A DNA stretch of 64,000 bases, from NCBI RefSeq assembly GCF_016804325.1, contig NZ_CP043627.1:5067001-5131000 (forward strand), given 5' to 3'. This DNA is from Methylobacterium aquaticum. GTDB lineage: Bacteria > Pseudomonadota > Alphaproteobacteria > Rhizobiales > Beijerinckiaceae. Below, one piece after another: positions 44,250-52,427 of this stretch. Under the pieces are notes generated by a model, which was not told the DNA's origin, made no database searches, and saw only the letters and a program-made list of their open reading frames with translations. The position numbers and the translations under genes are program-made. The stretch's first letter is position 1, and every line of letters begins with the position of its first letter.

Positions 44250-45239
44250 TCAGCGGCCGAGCATCGCCTTGCGGACGAGGTTCTGGCTCGCGACGGCGTC
44301 CTGGCGGGCGATCGCCGTGCTCAGCGCGTTGTCGCCCTCGAGCGTGTCGACGACGCCGAGCATCGCCGTGACCGTGGCGATGTTGGCCTCGCACTCGGCC
44401 ACCGGGTCGAGGCCGGTCAGGTCCGGGAAGGTGTCGAAGTAGATCGGCCCGTGGAAGCCGTCCTTGCGGACCTGCCGCAGGAGCTCGATCGTCTGGACCG
44501 GGTGGACCGCGCCGACCATCAGCCCGTCGTCGCGCTTGGCGTAGCCGTCGTTGAGGTGCAGGCCGAGGATGCGGCTGTGGCGGCCGATCAGCGCCGCCAC
44601 GAAGGCGGGCTGCTCGTCGGCGTAGAGGACATGCGCGAAGTCGAGCGTGACGCCGAGATTCGGCAGGTCGATCTCACGCAGCGCCAGCAGCGTCGTGGCG
44701 CAGTCGGGCAGCAGGCTGTAGGAGCGCGGCTCGTTCGGCTTGTACTCGATGCTGATCAGGCAGTCGGGATCGTGCAGCGCGACCTCGCGGATGCCGTCGA
44801 TCTCGTCGGCCCAGAGCTTGGCGTAGTCGGCCTGGAAGGCGTAGTCGAAGCCGTCCTGGCCGAGCCACAGGGTCATCAGGTTGCAGCCGGCCTCGCGGGC
44901 GGCGTCGATGCCGCGCTTCGTCAGGTCGATCGCCTCGCGCCGCACCGCCGGATCGGGGTTGGTGAAGGCGCCGATCTTGAAGGCCGGGTTCGAGTAGTAC
45001 CGCATCGCCAGGCCGTTCACGGTCAGGCCGAGGTCGCGGATCGCGTGGCCGGTCGCCCGCGGGTCGGGTCCGAGATGGTCGGGGAAGTTCAGGTCGACAT
45101 CGGTGAGGCCGCGGGCCGTCGCGGCGCGGGCCGCCATCTCCAGCGGGCTCGGCTTGCCGTGGCCCTTCGGCCAGAAGGCGTCGGGCTGCGAGGCGAACGA
45201 GTTCAGGCGCGTCGCGAAGCGCACGGGGGCGGATGTCAC
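44250..45239 (-). CDS. Sugar phosphate isomerase/epimerase-like TIM-barrel protein
   Basis: A 329-residue member of the xylose isomerase-like (AP endonuclease 2) TIM-barrel superfamily. Metal-site elements are visible: Glu in CLISIEYKPNEPR, Asp/His in LGVTLDFAHVLYADEQ and LGLHLNDGYAKRDDGLMVGA, plus His/Asp in HGPIYFDTFPD. The GTG at 45239 follows AGGAGACCC and conservation starts soon after. As first gene of the importer operon it probably isomerises or epimerises the incoming sugar before the ribokinase-like enzyme acts. D-tagatose 3-epimerase-like or rhamnose isomerase-like activity are options; none can be chosen by eye. Confidence 0.87.
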   Translation of the reverse strand: MTSAPVRFATRLNSFASQPDAFWPKGHGKPSPLEMAARAATARGLTDVDLNFPDHLGPDPRATGHAIRDLGLTVNGLAMRYYSNPAFKIGAFTNPDPAVRREAIDLTKRGIDAAREAGCNLMTLWLGQDGFDYAFQADYAKLWADEIDGIREVALHDPDCLISIEYKPNEPRSYSLLPDCATTLLALREIDLPNLGVTLDFAHVLYADEQPAFVAALIGRHSRILGLHLNDGYAKRDDGLMVGAVHPVQTIELLRQVRKDGFHGPIYFDTFPDLTGLDPVAECEANIATVTAMLGVVDTLEGDNALSTAIARQDAVASQNLVRKAMLGR

Positions 45240-45384
45240 CGGCGGGTCTCCTGTGTCTGGCCGCAACATCACGGATCACAATAAATTTGTAAAGTGCGGA
45301 ATCGCCCGCCCTCATCCGCTTCCCGGCCCCCTCCCTATACCGCAGTGCAGCAGGGTCGCCCCTGACGCTGCGGCCGTTCCCGGC

Positions 45385-45413
45385 TTGACACGCCCTTTGC
45401 TTCACGCATATCT
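45385..45413 (+). promoter_or_regulatory. Sigma-70-type promoter for the plus-strand sugar operon
   Basis: TTGACA at 45385-45390, 17-base spacer, ATATCT at 45408-45413, about 60 bases before the binding-protein ATG at 45475. It lies in the 235-base divergent region 45240-45474. An AT-rich patch at 45272-45292 (CACAATAAATTTGTAAAGTG) probably belongs to the opposite promoter or an operator. Confidence 0.6.
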
Positions 45414-45474
45414 GTGTTGCAGTAAATAACGCGGGTCGGTCACGATCGCTCGCGACGGGGTCGGGGAACGCACC

Positions 45475-46473
45475 ATGGATCGACGCACCACTCTCAAGAT
45501 GCTCGGCGGCTTGGCCGTCGCGGGGCCGCTCCACGCCACCCGGGCCTTCGCGGCGGCGCCCAAGACGATGGCGACGGTGGTGAAGGCCGCCAGCGTTCCC
45601 TGGTTCAACATCCTCAACCAGGGCCTCGAGGCCGCCGGCAAGCAGTTCGACATCACCACCACGATGGTCGGCCCGGCCCAGGTCGATCCGGCCCAGCAGG
45701 TCAAGCTGATCGACGACCTGATCGCCAAGAAGGTCGACGTGATCGGCCTCGTGCCCCTCGACGTGAAGGTGACCGCCCAGGCCGTGAAGCGCGCCCGGGA
45801 CGCCGGCATCGTCGTCATCACGCAGGAGGGCGAGAACCAGGACGGCAAGACCTGGGACCTGGAGCTGATCAGCGCCAAGAATTACGGCGAGATGCAGATG
45901 AAGGCGCTCGCCCGCGAGATGGGCGAGGAGGGCGACTACGTCGTCTATGTCGGCACGCTGACGACCCCGGGCCACAACTCGTGGGCCGATGCCGCCATCG
46001 CCTACCAGAAGGCGCACTACCCCAAGATGCGGATGGTCGCCGACCGCTTCCCCGGCGCCGATCTCATCGACGAATCCTCCCGCGTCACCCAGCAGGTGCT
46101 GCAGACCTACCCGGACGTGCGCGGCATCCTCTCGATGGGCTCGAACGGCCCGATCGGCGCCGGCAACGTGATCAAGCAGCGCCGCCTGGAGAAGAAGATC
46201 GCCGTCGTCGGCACGATCATCCCGGCGCAGGCCCAGGCCCTGCTGATGAGCGGCGCGATCCGCGAGGGCTTCCTGTGGAACCCTAAGGATGCCGGCTACG
46301 GCATGGTCGCCATCGCCCGCATGGTCCTCGACGGCACCCCGATCAAGACCGGGACGGAGATCCCGACGCTCGGGCCGGCCACGGTCGACGAGGCGAACCG
46401 GGTGATCCAGGTCGACCGCGTGCTCACGATCAACAAGACGACGGTGGGCGACCTGGTGAAGCAGGGACTCTGA
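45475..46473 (+). CDS. Sugar-binding protein with Tat-type signal (CUT2)
   Basis: A 332-residue periplasmic binding protein. The start MDRRTTLKMLGGLAVAGPLH is a twin-arginine signal. The mature part shows VVKAASVPWFNILNQGLEAA, VIGLVPLDVKVTAQAVKRAR, GHNSWADAAIAYQKAHYPKM, GILSMGSNGPIGAGNVIKQ and VVGTIIPAQAQALLMSGAIR. The pattern is closest to the RhaS/LsrB-like group of CUT2 binding proteins. It is the first gene of an SBP-ATPase-permease-permease-mutarotase-regulator operon, with a consensus-like promoter just upstream. Confidence 0.91.
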   Translation: MDRRTTLKMLGGLAVAGPLHATRAFAAAPKTMATVVKAASVPWFNILNQGLEAAGKQFDITTTMVGPAQVDPAQQVKLIDDLIAKKVDVIGLVPLDVKVTAQAVKRARDAGIVVITQEGENQDGKTWDLELISAKNYGEMQMKALAREMGEEGDYVVYVGTLTTPGHNSWADAAIAYQKAHYPKMRMVADRFPGADLIDESSRVTQQVLQTYPDVRGILSMGSNGPIGAGNVIKQRRLEKKIAVVGTIIPAQAQALLMSGAIREGFLWNPKDAGYGMVAIARMVLDGTPIKTGTEIPTLGPATVDEANRVIQVDRVLTINKTTVGDLVKQGL

Positions 46474-46532
46474 GACGGGGGTCCTCACCTCTCTCTTTCT
46501 CCCACACGGCAGACCTGTCCGGGGAGGACTAG

Positions 46533-46722
46533 CGCGGGTTTCCCCCCTCCCCCCTCTGCGGGGGAGGGTGGCCCCCGGAGGGGGCTGGGAGAGGGGACGC
46601 CGCCTCCGAAGAAGTCGCGTGCTTCATGCCAGGCGCGACCTGGAGCGCCGTCGCGCTGCCCCTCTCCCGCCCCGCTTTCGCGGGGCACCCTCCCCCACAG
46701 AGGGGGAAGGGACAAACCCGCG
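46533..46722. repeat. Palindromic element, family C copy 3 (extended)
   Basis: Core arms CGCGGGTTTCCCCCCTCCCC (46533 onward) and a right arm ending AAACCCGCG (46722), with nested hairpins such as CCCCGCTTTCGCGGGG. Weaker inverted similarity extends to about 46500 and 46775 (GGCAGACCTGTCCG versus CGGACAGTTCTGCC). It fills the 351-base gap 46474-46824 between the binding-protein and ATPase genes; no ORF is supported there. Confidence 0.78.
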
Positions 46723-46824
46723 CTGTTCCTGTTCGCGGACAGTTCTGCCCACACGGGAGAGGCGATCCCGCCCCCTGCTGTGACGGGGTTCTCCCGACCA
46801 GCCCAGCCCATGCGGAAAGCCACG

Positions 46825-48306
46825 ATGATGTTCCTGGAAATGCGGGGCGTGTCGAAGCGCTTCGGCGGGGTCCAGGCCCTGTCGAACCTCGATTTCGACC
46901 TGGCGCGCGGCGAGATTCACTGCCTCGTGGGCGGCAACGGCTCGGGCAAGTCCACGATGATCAAGATCATCTCGGGCGTGCAGGATCCCGATCCCGGTGC
47001 CCGCATCACGGTCGAGAGCCGCGAGCACGCCCGGCTCACGCCGGTCGAGAGCAGCGCGCTCGGCGTCCAGGTGATCTACCAGGACCTGTCGCTGTTTCCC
47101 AACCTCACCGTCGCCGAGAACATCGCCATCGCGCAGCATCGCGGCCTGACCGGGCTCGTGAGGCGGAAAAAGATGCGGGCGGTCGCCGAGGCGGCGATGC
47201 GGCGCATCGGCGTCGCGCTCGATCTCGACGAGCGCGTGTCGCACCTGTCGATCGCCAACCGGCAGCTCGTGGCGATCTGCCGGGCGATCGCCGCGGATGC
47301 CAAGCTCGTGATCATGGACGAGCCGACCGCCTCGCTCACCCGCCACGAGGTCGACGCGCTCCTGGCCCTGACCCTGGAGCTGAAGCGCCGGGACATCAGC
47401 GTGCTGTTCGTCAGCCACCGCTTCGACGAGGTGCTGGAGATCGCCGAGCGGGTCACGGTGATCCGCGACGGCGTGAAGCTCGGCACCTACGACGCCAAGG
47501 ACATGACCGAGCAGCGCCTCGCCGTGCTGATGTCCGGCCGGTCCTTCACCTACGAGACCGGGGACCGGGCGGTCGCGCGCGCGCGTCCGGTGCTGGCCGT
47601 CGAGGGACTGTGCAAGGCGGGCGAATACCGGGATGTCGGCTTCCAGCTCTATCCCGGCGAGATCCTCGGCCTGACCGGGCTCCTCGGCGCAGGCCGGACC
47701 GAGCTGGCGCTCTCGCTCTTCGGCATGAACGCACCGGATGCCGGCACCATCCGGATCGACGGCGAGGCGGTGACGTTTCGCTCCAACCGCGACGCCATCG
47801 CGCGCGGCATCGCCTACGTGCCGGAGGACCGGCTGTCGCTCTCGCTCGTCCTCGAGCAGTCGATCGGCGCCAACGTCACGGTGACGGTGCTCGACACGCT
47901 CAAGGACCGCCTCGGCCTCCTGCGGCGGCGCCGCGAGGCCGGCCTGATCCGCGACTGGATCCGCGACCTCGCGATCAAGATCGGCACCCCGGACGATCCG
48001 GTGAGGACGCTCTCGGGCGGCAACCAGCAGCGGGTGGTGATCGCCAAGTGGCTCGCCACCAGGCCCCGCGTGCTGATCCTCGACAGCCCGACGGTCGGCG
48101 TCGACCTGCACGGCAAGGACGGGATCTACGCGCTCGTGAAGGATCTCGCGGCGCAGGGGCTCGCCGTGATCATGATCTCCGACGAGATCCCGGAGGTCCT
48201 CTACCATTGCGACCGCATCCTGGTGATGCGGGAGGGGCGGCTGACCGGCGAGGTCATGGCGCACCACGTCGCCGAGCCCGACCTGAGGAGGATGGTTCAT
48301 GCGTAA
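46825..48306 (+). CDS. Sugar ABC transporter ATP-binding protein with atypical second Walker B
   Basis: Duplicated CUT2 ATPase of about 493 residues. NBD1: [46 protein letters not shown]2: [32 protein letters not shown], but Walker B reads LILDSPTVGVD, with Ser where the catalytic Glu normally is; the other two CUT2 ATPases in this window have DEP. The start at 46825 (ATGATG after GGAAAG) fits the beginning of homology; an ATG at 46810 is possible. The stop overlaps the first permease gene by eight bases. Confidence 0.9.
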   Translation: MMFLEMRGVSKRFGGVQALSNLDFDLARGEIHCLVGGNGSGKSTMIKIISGVQDPDPGARITVESREHARLTPVESSALGVQVIYQDLSLFPNLTVAENIAIAQHRGLTGLVRRKKMRAVAEAAMRRIGVALDLDERVSHLSIANRQLVAICRAIAADAKLVIMDEPTASLTRHEVDALLALTLELKRRDISVLFVSHRFDEVLEIAERVTVIRDGVKLGTYDAKDMTEQRLAVLMSGRSFTYETGDRAVARARPVLAVEGLCKAGEYRDVGFQLYPGEILGLTGLLGAGRTELALSLFGMNAPDAGTIRIDGEAVTFRSNRDAIARGIAYVPEDRLSLSLVLEQSIGANVTVTVLDTLKDRLGLLRRRREAGLIRDWIRDLAIKIGTPDDPVRTLSGGNQQRVVIAKWLATRPRVLILDSPTVGVDLHGKDGIYALVKDLAAQGLAVIMISDEIPEVLYHCDRILVMREGRLTGEVMAHHVAEPDLRRMVHA

Positions 48307-49294
48307 CGCATCGCGCGGCGGGCGCGCGCCGCAGGAACTCTGGCTCGGGCTCGTCGTCCTCGGCATGGTGGTGGTGCTGACCGCGCTCAGGCCGAACTTC
48401 CTGAGCGTCCAGAACGTCATGGAGATGATGAACGCCACGGCGTTCAACGGCATCCTGGTCTCGGGGCTGCTCGTCGTCCTGATCGCCGGCGGCATCGACA
48501 TCTCGTTCGCGGCGGTCGCCTCGGTGGCGCAATACGCGGCCCTCACCGTCGCCAACGCGACCGGGGCCGGCTGGGGCGAGATCGTCGCCATCGCAGGGGC
48601 CATCGGGCTCGGCCTCGGCCTCCTCAACGGCATCCTGGTGAGCACGCTCGGCATCGCCAGCATCATCGTCACCATCGCCACGCAGAGCGTGATCTACGGC
48701 ATCCTGCTCACCGTGACCCGGGGCCAGGACATCTTCACCCTGCCGGCCTGGTTCGGGGACGGGGTCGACCTCTTCGTCACCACCGACGCCAAGGGCAACG
48801 TCTACGCGATCAGCCTGCAGATCTGGGGGCTGGTGCTGGCCTTCGCGAGCGCCTGGTTCCTGCTCAACCGGACCCGTTTCGGCCGGCAGGTCTTCGCGCT
48901 CGGCGGCAATCCGGAGGCGGCCCGGCGCGTCGGCTTCGGCACCACCCGCCTCAACCTCCTGGTCTACGGCTATATGGGCCTCGTCGCCGGCCTCGCCTCC
49001 CTGGTGCAGGCCCAGTACACCCAGTCGGTGTCGCCGACCGCGCTCGTCGGGCGCGAGCTCGAGGTCGTGGCCGCCGCCGTGCTCGGCGGGGCGAGCCTCG
49101 ACGGCGGCCACGGCTCGGTCCTCGGCGCGATCCTCGGCCTCGCCCTCGTCGTCATCATGAAGAACGGCCTCGCGCTGCTCGGGGTGTCGTCCTACTGGAC
49201 CGACTTCTTCACCGGCCTCGTCATCGTCGCCGCCGTCGCTGGCATGGCGGCCCGCGCCCGCCGCCGCTGGCACGATTCCCCGGGGCTCGCCTGA
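48299..49294 (+). CDS. Sugar ABC transporter permease 1
   Basis: CUT2 permease of 331 residues with about ten helices. Conserved segments: SGLLVVLIAGGIDISFAAVA, VFALGGNPEAARRVGFG and EVVAAAVLGGASLDGGHGSV. It overlaps the ATPase gene by eight bases and the second permease gene by one base. Having two different permeases in one operon recalls the rhamnose (RhaP/RhaQ) and AI-2 (LsrC/LsrD) systems, where they form a heterodimeric channel. Confidence 0.92.
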   Translation: MRNASRGGRAPQELWLGLVVLGMVVVLTALRPNFLSVQNVMEMMNATAFNGILVSGLLVVLIAGGIDISFAAVASVAQYAALTVANATGAGWGEIVAIAGAIGLGLGLLNGILVSTLGIASIIVTIATQSVIYGILLTVTRGQDIFTLPAWFGDGVDLFVTTDAKGNVYAISLQIWGLVLAFASAWFLLNRTRFGRQVFALGGNPEAARRVGFGTTRLNLLVYGYMGLVAGLASLVQAQYTQSVSPTALVGRELEVVAAAVLGGASLDGGHGSVLGAILGLALVVIMKNGLALLGVSSYWTDFFTGLVIVAAVAGMAARARRRWHDSPGLA

Positions 49295-50325
49295 TGCCGG
49301 ACATCCTCCTGCGGACCGTCGGCCGCACCAACCTGCGGCTCCTCGCGCTCCTCGCCGTCCTGTGCCTCGCCGTCGCGCCGCTCGTCGGCGACCGGCTCTT
49401 CGCCCCGGCGGGCCTGCGCTCGATGGCCTACCAGCTGCCGGAGCTCGGCCTCCTGTCGCTCGCCATGATGGTGACGCTCCTCTCCGGCGGCCTCGACCTG
49501 TCGATCATCGCGACCGCGAACCTGGCCGCCCTCGCCGCGGCGGCGGTGCTCAAGGCCGCCCCCGAGGGTGCGGGCGGCGCCCTCCTCGTGGCCTACGAGG
49601 CGGGGGCGCTCCTCGCCGGGCTCGGGGCCGCCGCCCTGGTCGGCCTCCTCAACGGTACCCTGATCGGCTACCTGCGCGTCTCGCCGATCCTGGCGACCCT
49701 CGGGACCATGACGCTGGTCAAGGGCCTGGCGATCGGGCTCACCCGCGGCAGCGTCGTCTCCGACTTCCCGCCCGCCATTCTGTTCCTCGGCAGCGGCTCG
49801 GTGTTCGGCGTCCCGACGCCGCTCCTGCTGTTCGGGCTCGTCGCACTCGCCCTCGGCATCCTGCTCACCCGCACCCCGTTCGGCGTCGTGCTGACGCTGA
49901 TGGGCTCGAACCAGCAGGCGGTGCGCTTCTCCGGCATCGACACGCGGGCGGCGCTCTTGCGCATCTACGTCCTGACCTCGCTCGTCGCGGCGATCGCCGG
50001 GTTCGTCATGATGGCGCGCTTCAACTCCGCCAACGCGGCCTACGGCGAGAGCTATCTCCTCGTCACGATCCTCGCCTGCGTGCTGGGCGGCATCAGCCCC
50101 ACGGGCGGTTTCGGGCGGGTCGGCGGTCTGGTCCTGGCCCTGATCGTCCTTCAGCTGATCTCGACCGCCTGCGTCCTCCTGGACCTAAGCCAGTTCCTGA
50201 CGCTGGCGGTCTGGGGCGGGATCCTCCTGTCCGTCAGCCTGATCGCGGCGGTCCGCGACCAGCTGCGCCCCCTCCTCGCCGGCCTGCGCGCGCCGGTGCC
50301 CCGCCCCGCCGCCCCGCGGGCGTGA
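49294..50325 (+). CDS. Sugar ABC transporter permease 2
   Basis: CUT2 permease of 343 residues. Segments: LSLAMMVTLLSGGLDLSIIA, ILATLGTMTLVKGLAIGLTR, LMGSNQQAVRFSGIDTR and LVTILACVLGGISPTGGFGR. It overlaps permease 1 by one base and lies 25 bases upstream of the mutarotase gene. It probably pairs with permease 1 to form the channel. Confidence 0.92.
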   Translation: MPDILLRTVGRTNLRLLALLAVLCLAVAPLVGDRLFAPAGLRSMAYQLPELGLLSLAMMVTLLSGGLDLSIIATANLAALAAAAVLKAAPEGAGGALLVAYEAGALLAGLGAAALVGLLNGTLIGYLRVSPILATLGTMTLVKGLAIGLTRGSVVSDFPPAILFLGSGSVFGVPTPLLLFGLVALALGILLTRTPFGVVLTLMGSNQQAVRFSGIDTRAALLRIYVLTSLVAAIAGFVMMARFNSANAAYGESYLLVTILACVLGGISPTGGFGRVGGLVLALIVLQLISTACVLLDLSQFLTLAVWGGILLSVSLIAAVRDQLRPLLAGLRAPVPRPAAPRA

Positions 50326-50350
50326 CCCCGCAACCCTCGAGAGAATACCG

Positions 50351-50791
50351 ATGCTGAAGGGACTGGACCGCGCCTTGTCGGCCGAGATGCTCGGCATGCT
50401 GATGGCGATGGGGCACGGCGACGATCTCCTGATCTGCGACGTGAACCATCCGGCCGCGAGCATCGCCCGCCACACGGTCCACGGCCGCGTCATCGACATG
50501 GCCGGCTGCGACCTCCCCCGGGCCGCGGAGGCGATCCTGTCGGTGATGCCCCTCGACACCTTCGTGCCGGCCCCGGTGAAGCGGATGGAGGTCGTGGGCG
50601 ATCCGGACCGGCTGATGCCCGCCCACGAGCGGATGCAGGCGGTGATCGACCGCGCCGAGGGCCGGCCGGTCCTGGTCGAGGCGCTGGAGCGGTTCGACTT
50701 CTACGCCGCCGCCCGGCAGGCCTTCGCGGTGGTGCGCACCGCCGATCCCGGCCCGTATGGCTGCTTCATCCTGCGCAAGGGCGTGGTCTGA
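50351..50791 (+). CDS. RbsD/FucU-family sugar mutarotase
   Basis: A 146-residue protein that interconverts sugar anomers: LSAEMLGMLMAMGHGDDLLI with the family's conserved His, DVNHPAA, then RAAEAILSVMPLDTFVPAP and a C-terminal FAVVRTADPGPYGCFILRKG. Overall closer to FucU (fucose mutarotase) than RbsD by the G-H-G-D and C-terminal Y-x-C-F pattern. It marks the operon as one for a pentose, 6-deoxyhexose or similar sugar. Good spacing from permease 2 (GAGAGAATACCG before the ATG). Confidence 0.92.
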   Translation: MLKGLDRALSAEMLGMLMAMGHGDDLLICDVNHPAASIARHTVHGRVIDMAGCDLPRAAEAILSVMPLDTFVPAPVKRMEVVGDPDRLMPAHERMQAVIDRAEGRPVLVEALERFDFYAAARQAFAVVRTADPGPYGCFILRKGVV

Positions 50792-50885
50792 GCGGTCCGC
50801 GGGCCTCGGTCGGGCGGGTGCCGGCCGACCCGGGCTCTCGCGGACTGGATCACCTCCCGACCACGGGGCGATCGTGAGGTGATCT

Positions 50886-50947
50886 AGGCCTTTGATTTCG
50901 CCACATTTTCTGCGACGAACCGGCCTCCGCTTCGTCGGAAAATGCTC
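50886..50947 (-). repeat. Dispersed element, family D copy 2
   Basis: Reverse orientation of the copy at 54531-54593: AGGCCTTTGATTTCGCCACA leads to TTCGTCGGAAAATGCTC. It lies between the mutarotase and RpiR genes, immediately upstream of the latter. Nothing else is evident in 50792-50979 apart from a weak GATCACCTC / GAGGTGATC inverted repeat (50848-50884). Confidence 0.82.
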
Positions 50948-50979
50948 TAGTGTGGCGCATCGTGCAGGAGACGGACCCG

Positions 50980-51843
50980 ATGAGCGACGTGATGGATCCG
51001 AAGTCGGTCGGACCGCGGATCCGCATGATGCGGCCCAACCTGACCCCCCTGGAGGCCAAGGTCGTCGACAGCGTCTTCGGCCGGCGCGATTTCAGCACCG
51101 AGACCGCCCTGAAGGACGTGGCCGAGACCGCCGGGGTCTCGGAGGCGATGGTGGTCAAGATCGCCAAGAAGCTGGGCTTCTCGGGCTACCGCGACTTCCG
51201 CCAGAACGTCGCCGACTACGTCCGCGTCTCCGATGCCGAGATGAACGACGAGCTCTCGCCCGACGATTCGGGCGCCGAGATCGTCAGCAAGGTGTTCCGC
51301 GCCTCGATCCAGGCCCTCGAGGAGACGCTCGCCATCGCCGACGTCGCCGCCTTCGAGCGCGCGGCCGATTTCATCGCGGAGGCCCGCCAGCGCGACCTCT
51401 ACGGCGTCGGCGGATCGGCCCAGATCGCCCGCGACGTCGCCCACAAGTTCCTGCGCATCGGCATCCGCGCCTCGGTCTACGACGACGCCCACATGATGGC
51501 GATGTCGGCCTCGCTTCTCGGCACGCGGGACGTGGCGATCGGCTTCTCGCATACCGGTGCCACCCTGGTGACCCTCGAGGCGCTCCAGATCGCCCGGCGG
51601 CGCGGCGCCCGAACGATCGCCATCACCAACTACTCGCATTCGCCGCTGGCCGAGAGCGCGGACGTCGTCCTGTGCTCGACCGCGCGCGGCTCGCCGCTGC
51701 TGGGCGAGAACGCGGCGGCACGCATCGCGCAACTCAATCTCCTCGACGCGATCTTCGTCCTGGTCGCGCAGCGCGACATGAAATCCGCCGAGACCGCCCT
51801 CGTGCGCACCAAGGAGGCCGTGCGCGACAAGCGCCGCGCGTGA
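50980..51843 (+). CDS. RpiR-family transcriptional regulator (HTH plus SIS domain)
   Basis: A 287-residue regulator. The N-terminal RpiR HTH (about 20-90) contains LKDVAETAGVSEAMVVKIAK then KLGFSGYRDFRQNV. The C-terminal SIS phosphosugar-binding domain (about 120-260) contains LYGVGGSAQIARDVAHKFLR, AIGFSHTGATLVTLEALQIA and ITNYSHSPLAESADVVL. The ATG at 50980 follows GCAGGAGACGG; an ATG 10 codons earlier starts inside the repeat flank. It is the last gene of the plus-strand sugar cluster and the likely controller of it, responding to a sugar phosphate (inference). The 180 bases after it (51844-52023) show nothing recognisable. Confidence 0.92.
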   Translation: MSDVMDPKSVGPRIRMMRPNLTPLEAKVVDSVFGRRDFSTETALKDVAETAGVSEAMVVKIAKKLGFSGYRDFRQNVADYVRVSDAEMNDELSPDDSGAEIVSKVFRASIQALEETLAIADVAAFERAADFIAEARQRDLYGVGGSAQIARDVAHKFLRIGIRASVYDDAHMMAMSASLLGTRDVAIGFSHTGATLVTLEALQIARRRGARTIAITNYSHSPLAESADVVLCSTARGSPLLGENAAARIAQLNLLDAIFVLVAQRDMKSAETALVRTKEAVRDKRRA

Positions 51844-52023
51844 CCCGCGCCCTCACGCCACGAAGATCCCCGTCGGACCGAGACTCCGCGCGAACGAGGC
51901 GCCGGTCCATCGATGCAGACCGAGGGCTGGATGCCGGCGCCGGCCCGGGCATGTCGAGCCCTCCGGCTCCGCCGCGCAGGCTGGCGCATCCGGGCGGTGG
52001 CCGGGCCTGCGCCGCCTGGCCCG

Positions 52024-52425
52024 TCACCCCGCCGCGGGCCGGAAGCACGGGACGGGCGTCCCGTTCTGCGAGCGCTCGAACACCAGGGTCACGGCCTGGC
52101 CGACCGCCAGGGATTCCGCATCGCAGGAGACGAGGCTCGTGAGCATGATCGGCCCTTCCTCGAGGGCGACATACGCGATCGTGCGCGCGGGCGCCTCGCG
52201 GGCGAGCACCGTGTAGCTGTAGACCGTGCCGCGCCCGGATGCCTCCTCCCAGGCGGTCTCGCCGAGGCAGTGGGGGCAGAGGGCACGCGGATACCAGTGG
52301 GCCTTGCCGCAGGCGGTGCAGCGTCGCAGCAGGAAGCGGCCCTCGCGCGCCGCCGCCACGAAGGCGGCGCTCTCCGGGCTCTCGGGCGGGTCCGGCCAGA
52401 GCCCGTCGCGGCTGTCGATCCTCAT
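52024..52425 (-). CDS. DUF35 OB-fold/zinc-ribbon acyl-CoA-associated protein
   Basis: A 133-residue protein with an N-terminal helical part, the zinc ribbon LRRCTACGKAHWYPRALCPH followed by C, and an OB-fold (GRGTVYSYTVLAREAPARTI, AYVALEEGPIMLTSLV). Such proteins bind CoA esters and form complexes with thiolase-fold enzymes (HMG-CoA synthase, ChsH2/Ltp2-type aldolase). It starts two bases after the stop of the Ltp-type thiolase, so the two are surely a pair. It is the last gene of the acyl-CoA operon. Confidence 0.92.
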   Translation of the reverse strand: MRIDSRDGLWPDPPESPESAAFVAAAREGRFLLRRCTACGKAHWYPRALCPHCLGETAWEEASGRGTVYSYTVLAREAPARTIAYVALEEGPIMLTSLVSCDAESLAVGQAVTLVFERSQNGTPVPCFRPAAG

Positions 52426-52427
52426 CG

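Noticed and set aside
46624..48681. Minus-strand frame of 685 codons over the third sugar ATPase gene
   Set aside because: Antisense shadow; the plus strand carries clear Walker and signature motifs.
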